In this document: piece by piece, positions 60,409 through 64,000 of the stretch
Layout: each line of letters begins with the position of its first letter
Position numbering within the stretch: position 1 is the stretch's first letter
NCBI GenBank assembly: GCA_964494205.1
Contig: CAZBRD010000006.1
Span: forward strand, 62,001-126,000
Length of the DNA stretch: 64,000 bases
Reading direction: 5' to 3'
DNA from: JBBTCX01 sp964494205
GTDB lineage: Bacteria; Planctomycetota; Phycisphaerae; UBA1845
Position numbers and translations under genes: made by a program
The notes under the pieces: generated by a model
Told to the model about the DNA's origin: nothing
Seen by the model: only the letters and a program-made list of their open reading frames with translations
Databases searched by the model: none

Positions 60409-60792
60409 CTAAACGCGACGTCGCTTGGCCGGGCGGCAACCGTTGTGCGGCAGCGGCGTAATATCCTCGATCGATTGAATCCGCAGACCCGACGACTGCA
60501 GCGCGGTGATCGCGGAATCGCGACCGGTGCCAGGTCCCTTCACGCGGACTTCGACTTCCATCATGCCGTATTTCCGAGCCGAGGCAGCAGCCTGCTCGAC
60601 GGCGCGTTGTGCGGCGAAGGGCGTGCTCTTTCGCGTGCCCTTGAAACCGACAGTGCCGGCAGACGCACGACAAAGCACGTCACCATTTGGATCGGTGATC
60701 GTAACCAGCGTGTTGTTAAACGTGGCCTTGATGTGGGCGATCCCACGGGCGACGTTGCGACGGACCTTCTTTTTTCCGGTTCTCTTAGCCAC
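60409..60792 (-). CDS. rpsK: small-subunit ribosomal protein uS11
   Basis: 127 residues with the S11 core: GIAHIKATFNNTLVTITDPNGDVLCRASAG, FKGTRKSTPFAAQRAVEQAA and the closing DITPLPHNGCRPAKRRRV. Its start overlaps the rpsM end by eight bases, so the two are translationally coupled. Part of the secY-to-rplQ ribosomal block. Confidence 0.97.
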   Translation of the reverse strand: MAKRTGKKKVRRNVARGIAHIKATFNNTLVTITDPNGDVLCRASAGTVGFKGTRKSTPFAAQRAVEQAAASARKYGMMEVEVRVKGPGTGRDSAITALQSSGLRIQSIEDITPLPHNGCRPAKRRRV

Positions 60793-61174
60793 GTGCCAAC
60801 TCCTTCACGCCCTTCTTACCTGCAACCGTCTTACGCGGACCTTTTCTCGTTCGAGCATTCGTGCGAGTACGCTGGCCGCGAACCGGCAAGTGAGCACGGT
60901 GTCGCGAACCACGATAGCAACGAACGTCACGCAGGCGGGCAATATTGGACTGCACGGCGCGGCGCAACTGACCTTCGACCTGGTAATTCGCGTCGATGAC
61001 GCCGGCAATTCGGGCGACCTCTTCTTCCGTCAGGTCCTTCGCCTTCTTGCCGACCTCGATTCGCGCCTCAGTCAACACATCCAAGGCGAGCTTAGGCCCG
61101 ATGCCGTGAATGTAGCGAAGGGCGAATTCGACTCGCTTGTTCGCAGGAATGTCTACACCTGAAATACGCGGCAC
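60785..61174 (-). CDS. rpsM: small-subunit ribosomal protein uS13
   Basis: 129 residues with the typical MPRISGVDIPANKRVEFAL start, YIHGIGPKLALDVL helix-hairpin region and RCYRGSRHRAHLPVRGQRTRTNARTRKGP tail that contacts 16S rRNA and the P-site tRNA. A GGGAGG Shine-Dalgarno is present. It lies 15 bases behind rpmJ and overlaps rpsK. Confidence 0.97.
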   Translation of the reverse strand: MPRISGVDIPANKRVEFALRYIHGIGPKLALDVLTEARIEVGKKAKDLTEEEVARIAGVIDANYQVEGQLRRAVQSNIARLRDVRCYRGSRHRAHLPVRGQRTRTNARTRKGPRKTVAGKKGVKELARG

Positions 61175-61188
61175 GCTGCAACCTCCCT

Positions 61189-61302
61189 TTAGCCCTGACG
61201 CTGCTTGTGACGCGGATTTGTACAGATAACCCGCACAATGCCGCGACGCTTGATAATACGACAGGACTCACACATCCGCCGTACGCTTGCTCGAACTTTC
61301 AT
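61189..61302 (-). CDS. rpmJ: large-subunit ribosomal protein bL36
   Basis: A 37-residue gene. It starts MKVRASVRRMCESCRIIKR and contains RVICTNPRHKQRQG. The C-x2-C and C-x4-H residues of the zinc site (CESC, CTNPRH) are present, so it is the zinc-binding C+ form. It lies between map and rpsM, its usual place, with 14 bases before rpsM. infA, often found next to it, is absent. Confidence 0.96.
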   Translation of the reverse strand: MKVRASVRRMCESCRIIKRRGIVRVICTNPRHKQRQG

Positions 61303-61362
61303 GATCCACACCTTTTTGCGTACTCGACATACTGCCGAGACAAAAACAATCCCACGTCGCGA

Positions 61363-62223
61363 TCAGCGTCCGTCGGTCAAAACGTCCACGCCGGTTTCGG
61401 TGATGGCGATGGTATGCTCAAAATGGGCCGCCAGCTTGCGGTCCTTGGTGACGATGACCCAGTGGTCCTTGTCGCCAAAGTCCGTCTGATACGTACCTTG
61501 ATTAACCATCGGCTCGACCGCAATCACCATGCGCGGGACGAGTTCGAAATCCTTGCACTTACGGTCCCAGTAATTGGGAACCTTGGGTTCCTCATGCATG
61601 TCGCGGCCGATGCCGTGACCCACAAAGTCGCGAACGACGGAATACCCTTCGCCCTCGACATACAACTGAATCTCGCGGGCGACTTCGCTCCATTTTCGCC
61701 CGGGACGCATGCCCTTGATTGCTACGTCGAGCGAAGTTTTCGTCACATCGATCAACCGGGCAGCCTCGGGGCTGACACGACCGATCGGAATGGTCGTCGC
61801 AGAGTCGCCGCAATAACCAGAAAGGCGAACACCGCAATCCACACTCAAGACGTCCCCTTCCTTCAGGGGCTTATCGTTCGGGATACCATGCACCAGCTCT
61901 TCATTGACACTTGTACACAGGGCTGCGGGAAACGGCCCGCGCGCTTGAGGGTTACGCACACCCTTGAACAACGCCGTACCACCGACGTCGGCGATCATTT
62001 GCTCGGCGATCGCGTTCAGTTGTCGCGTTGTGGCGCCCGGCTTTGCGATCTCGCGAAGCCGGTTCAAAATCTGATAAACCACTTTGCCAGCGGCGCGAAT
62101 CAGCTCAATTTCACGCTGACTCTTAATGATAATACCCGGTTGCCTCGTCCCTCTCGCCTCCGCACTTTCCGTGCTCACCTGATCGTTCTGCGACCTCCCA
62201 CGTTTCAAGACAAAGGACTCCAA
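61363..62223 (-). CDS. map: methionine aminopeptidase, type I
   Basis: Removes the initiator methionine from new proteins. The metal ligands fit the family: DCGVRLSGYCGDSATT (two aspartates), FVGHGIGRDMHEEP (histidine), FELVPRMVIAVEPMVNQG (glutamate) and the C-terminal ITETGVDVLTDG region. The ORF from ATG 62223 gives a 286-residue protein whose first 34 residues (MESFVLKRGRSQNDQV) lie before the usual start of the fold at IIIKSQREIELIRAAGKV. It is 11 bases behind secY, the classical order. Confidence 0.95.
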   Translation of the reverse strand: MESFVLKRGRSQNDQVSTESAEARGTRQPGIIIKSQREIELIRAAGKVVYQILNRLREIAKPGATTRQLNAIAEQMIADVGGTALFKGVRNPQARGPFPAALCTSVNEELVHGIPNDKPLKEGDVLSVDCGVRLSGYCGDSATTIPIGRVSPEAARLIDVTKTSLDVAIKGMRPGRKWSEVAREIQLYVEGEGYSVVRDFVGHGIGRDMHEEPKVPNYWDRKCKDFELVPRMVIAVEPMVNQGTYQTDFGDKDHWVIVTKDRKLAAHFEHTIAITETGVDVLTDGR

Positions 62224-62234
62224 ATCAAACTCGG

Positions 62235-63608
62235 CTAATTACGCGAACCCTTAATGGGCCCATCATCGCCTAAGAAACCTTTGTAATTACGCATAATCAG
62301 GTTTGCTTCGATGCGCTGTACCAGATCGAGTGCGACACTGACCACGATCAGCAATCCTGTACCACCGAGAAACGCAGAAATCGAAACCGGAATACTCATC
62401 CAATGCGCGATGAGCGACGGAAGTAACGCGATAATCGCCAGGAACGCCGCACCCACATACGTGATACGGCCCATGACGCGCTCCAGGTAATCAGCAGTCC
62501 GCTTGCCGGGACGAAGCCCCGGAATGAAGCTGCCGAAGTTACGCAGGTTATTGGCCATCTCTTTGGGGCGGAATTGAACCGTTGTCCAGAAATACGCGAA
62601 GAAGTAGATCGCGATGATGTATGAGATCACCCACAGGTACTGTTGCGATTGGAACGAAACGCGGAGGAAATCAAACACGCTGTTGTTCCACAGATTGTAC
62701 AACATGCCGAACAGAATACCCGGGAAAATCAAAATCGAGCTGGCGAAGATGATCGGCATGACGCCGCCGTGGTTTACACGAAGCGGAAGATAATGTCGCT
62801 GACCGCCATAGACCCGGCGACCGCGCGTCTGCTTCGCCTGCTGGATGGGGATGCGTCGCTGGGCCTGGGTAATCAGGATCGCGCCCGCAATAACGCCGAC
62901 GAACATGACCACCAGGAAAGCGATCTTGGGAATGTCCATGTCGCCGGAATTCACTGCGCCCTTCAGCTTGAAATTGCGGTAGATGTCGATCACGGCGTTG
63001 GGCATTCGTGCGACGATGCCAGCCATAATGATGAGCGAGATGCCGTTGCCGATGCCATATTCGTCGATTTGCTCACCAAGCCACATCATGAAAATGGTGC
63101 CGGCAGTCAGGATGAACAAACACATCACCAAATACGTGCCCGACAGGCCGAAGAATGAACCGCTGAATCGCTCAAAAATAAAGCCACTGGAGGACAAATA
63201 TCGCATCCAGATCAAGCCCTGGACGAGACACAGAAGCACGGTCGCGTAGCGTGTGTACTCCTGAATCTTCTTGCGGCCTGCGTCCCCCTCCTGGGCCAGT
63301 TTTTCCAGCGGCGGATACACGGTGGCCAACAGCTGGAAAATAATGGAGGCGGAAATATAGGGCATGATGCCCAAGCCGAAGATCGTGCTCTGGCTGAGAT
63401 TACCGCCGGTGAAAATCTCGAAGTAATGCGCAAGATCACTCACGCCGCCGCTGCCCGGCGCGCCGGTGCTGGCGGTCATGCGCTGCTGATCCACACCAGG
63501 GACAGCCACATACCAACCGATGCGGTAAATAGCCAAGAGCGCAAGCGTGAAGAGGATCTTGTTCCTCAGCTCAGGGACTTTGAAGATGTTGACAAACGTT
63601 GAAAACAT
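62235..63608 (-). CDS. secY: SecY, protein translocase channel subunit
   Basis: 457 residues, ten membrane segments. Typical blocks are LALLAIYRIGWYVAVPGVD, SQSTIFGLGIMPYISASIIFQLLATVYPPLEKL, IDEYGIGNGISLIIMAGI, VNHGGVMPIIFASSILIFPG and the cytoplasmic loop GKRTADYLERVMGRITYVGAAFL. Forms the SecYEG channel in the inner membrane. Neighbours are rplO upstream and map downstream, the standard spc-operon order, but adk, often between secY and map, is missing. Confidence 0.97.
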   Translation of the reverse strand: MFSTFVNIFKVPELRNKILFTLALLAIYRIGWYVAVPGVDQQRMTASTGAPGSGGVSDLAHYFEIFTGGNLSQSTIFGLGIMPYISASIIFQLLATVYPPLEKLAQEGDAGRKKIQEYTRYATVLLCLVQGLIWMRYLSSSGFIFERFSGSFFGLSGTYLVMCLFILTAGTIFMMWLGEQIDEYGIGNGISLIIMAGIVARMPNAVIDIYRNFKLKGAVNSGDMDIPKIAFLVVMFVGVIAGAILITQAQRRIPIQQAKQTRGRRVYGGQRHYLPLRVNHGGVMPIIFASSILIFPGILFGMLYNLWNNSVFDFLRVSFQSQQYLWVISYIIAIYFFAYFWTTVQFRPKEMANNLRNFGSFIPGLRPGKRTADYLERVMGRITYVGAAFLAIIALLPSLIAHWMSIPVSISAFLGGTGLLIVVSVALDLVQRIEANLIMRNYKGFLGDDGPIKGSRN

Positions 63609-63633
63609 AGGCGTTTATTTCGAAAGAGCCCGG

Positions 63634-64000
63634 TTAGATAACCTTGGCTTCACCACCCGCCGCCTTGATCTTTTCCGCGGCGGAATTACTGAACTTGTTG
63701 GCATCCACCTTGAGCTTCTTCCCGATGGTTCCGTCTCCCAGAATTTTGACGGGCTTATCGAGCGTTCGAATCAATCCAATTTCGTGAAGCAATTGGGCGG
63801 TCACGTGTGAGCCATTGTCGAACACCGCATCCAACTCTCCAACATTCACCACGCTGTATTCCGTGCGGAAGTGAAAGTTGTTGAACCCGCGCTTCGGCAA
63901 ACGACGGAACATCGGCATCGCGCCGCCTTCCGCCAAGCCACGCGTCTTCCAGCCGGCACGCGAACCCGCACCCTTGTGACCACGACCGGACGTGCCGCCG
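63634..64000 (-). CDS. rplO: large-subunit ribosomal protein uL15, N-terminus cut by window edge
   Basis: The reverse frame enters at base 64000 and reads GGTSGRGHKGAGSRAGWKTR, the typical basic L15 N-terminal tail, then MPMFRRLPKRGFNNFHFRTEYSVVNVGEL and a C-terminal VDANKFSNSAAEKIKAAGGEAKVI. About 121 residues are visible; only the first 25-30 should be missing. It precedes secY by 25 bases, as in other spc operons. Confidence 0.95.
   Translation of the reverse strand, partial: GGTSGRGHKGAGSRAGWKTRGLAEGGAMPMFRRLPKRGFNNFHFRTEYSVVNVGELDAVFDNGSHVTAQLLHEIGLIRTLDKPVKILGDGTIGKKLKVDANKFSNSAAEKIKAAGGEAKVI

Overview
The window reads as chromosomal DNA of a free-living Gram-negative bacterium, most likely a member of the Planctomycetota (inference). 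The grounds are several large secreted proteins that end in dockerin-like or thrombospondin-type calcium-binding tails of the kind common in that phylum, many lipoproteins, an ECF sigma factor, flagellar motor genes, and a compact secY-map-rpmJ-rpsM-rpsK-rpsD-rpoA-rplQ block. No rRNA, CRISPR array, insertion sequence or prophage was seen. One tRNA (Leu, anticodon UAG) is present.

Layout. 1-1.07 kb: the incomplete end of a DNA methylase gene. 1.2-7.0 kb: a secreted dockerin protein, CheB, and a secreted glucose/sorbosone dehydrogenase-like protein. 7.4-11.1 kb: a SYLF lipoprotein, an exported beta-carbonic anhydrase, and MotA/MotB. 11.2-13.1 kb: ECF sigma factor, a small exported coiled-coil protein and a VOC protein. 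13.2-16.0 kb: a gene-poor, repeat-rich stretch holding an AT-richer cassette with an SDH-type Clp-fold serine protease and the stump of an FG-GAP protein. 16.0-19.5 kb: a GH20 hexosaminidase overlapping a sodium:solute symporter gene. 19.8-31.8 kb: a deacetylase/methyltransferase pair, secreted beta-propeller and WD40 proteins, Ogt, a Tat-exported asparaginase, and a paralogue of the first dockerin protein. 32.2-37.7 kb: pabB-pabC-nif3, an EamA transporter and a lipoprotein. 37.8-42.6 kb: guaB, two envelope proteins and guaA. 42.8-45.4 kb: a GNAT gene broken by an amber codon, and nrfA/nrfH for nitrite ammonification. 45.6-48.9 kb: ileS. 49-57.7 kb: small lipoproteins, an amidase, a FlgM-like protein, a zinc-ribbon coiled-coil protein, an S9 peptidase, tRNA-Leu, a TPR protein, aroC and a HIT protein. 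57.8-64 kb: the ribosomal, RNA polymerase and SecY operon, ending inside rplO.

The most unusual structure is a set of short palindromic repeat families (called A to G below) scattered through the window. Every copy whose orientation can be told in families A, B, C, E and F points the same way on the + strand. Most are intergenic, but several sit in frame inside genes: the IleRS editing region, the symporter, the GH20 enzyme, a methyltransferase and a lipoprotein. One pair of arms fills the motA-motB gap. Together they behave like miniature mobile or replication-oriented elements that add peptide segments to proteins, comparable in effect to Rickettsia palindromic elements.

All function calls come from reading motifs; no database search was run. 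Starts were moved from the longest ORF where a Shine-Dalgarno sequence and signal peptide supported it.
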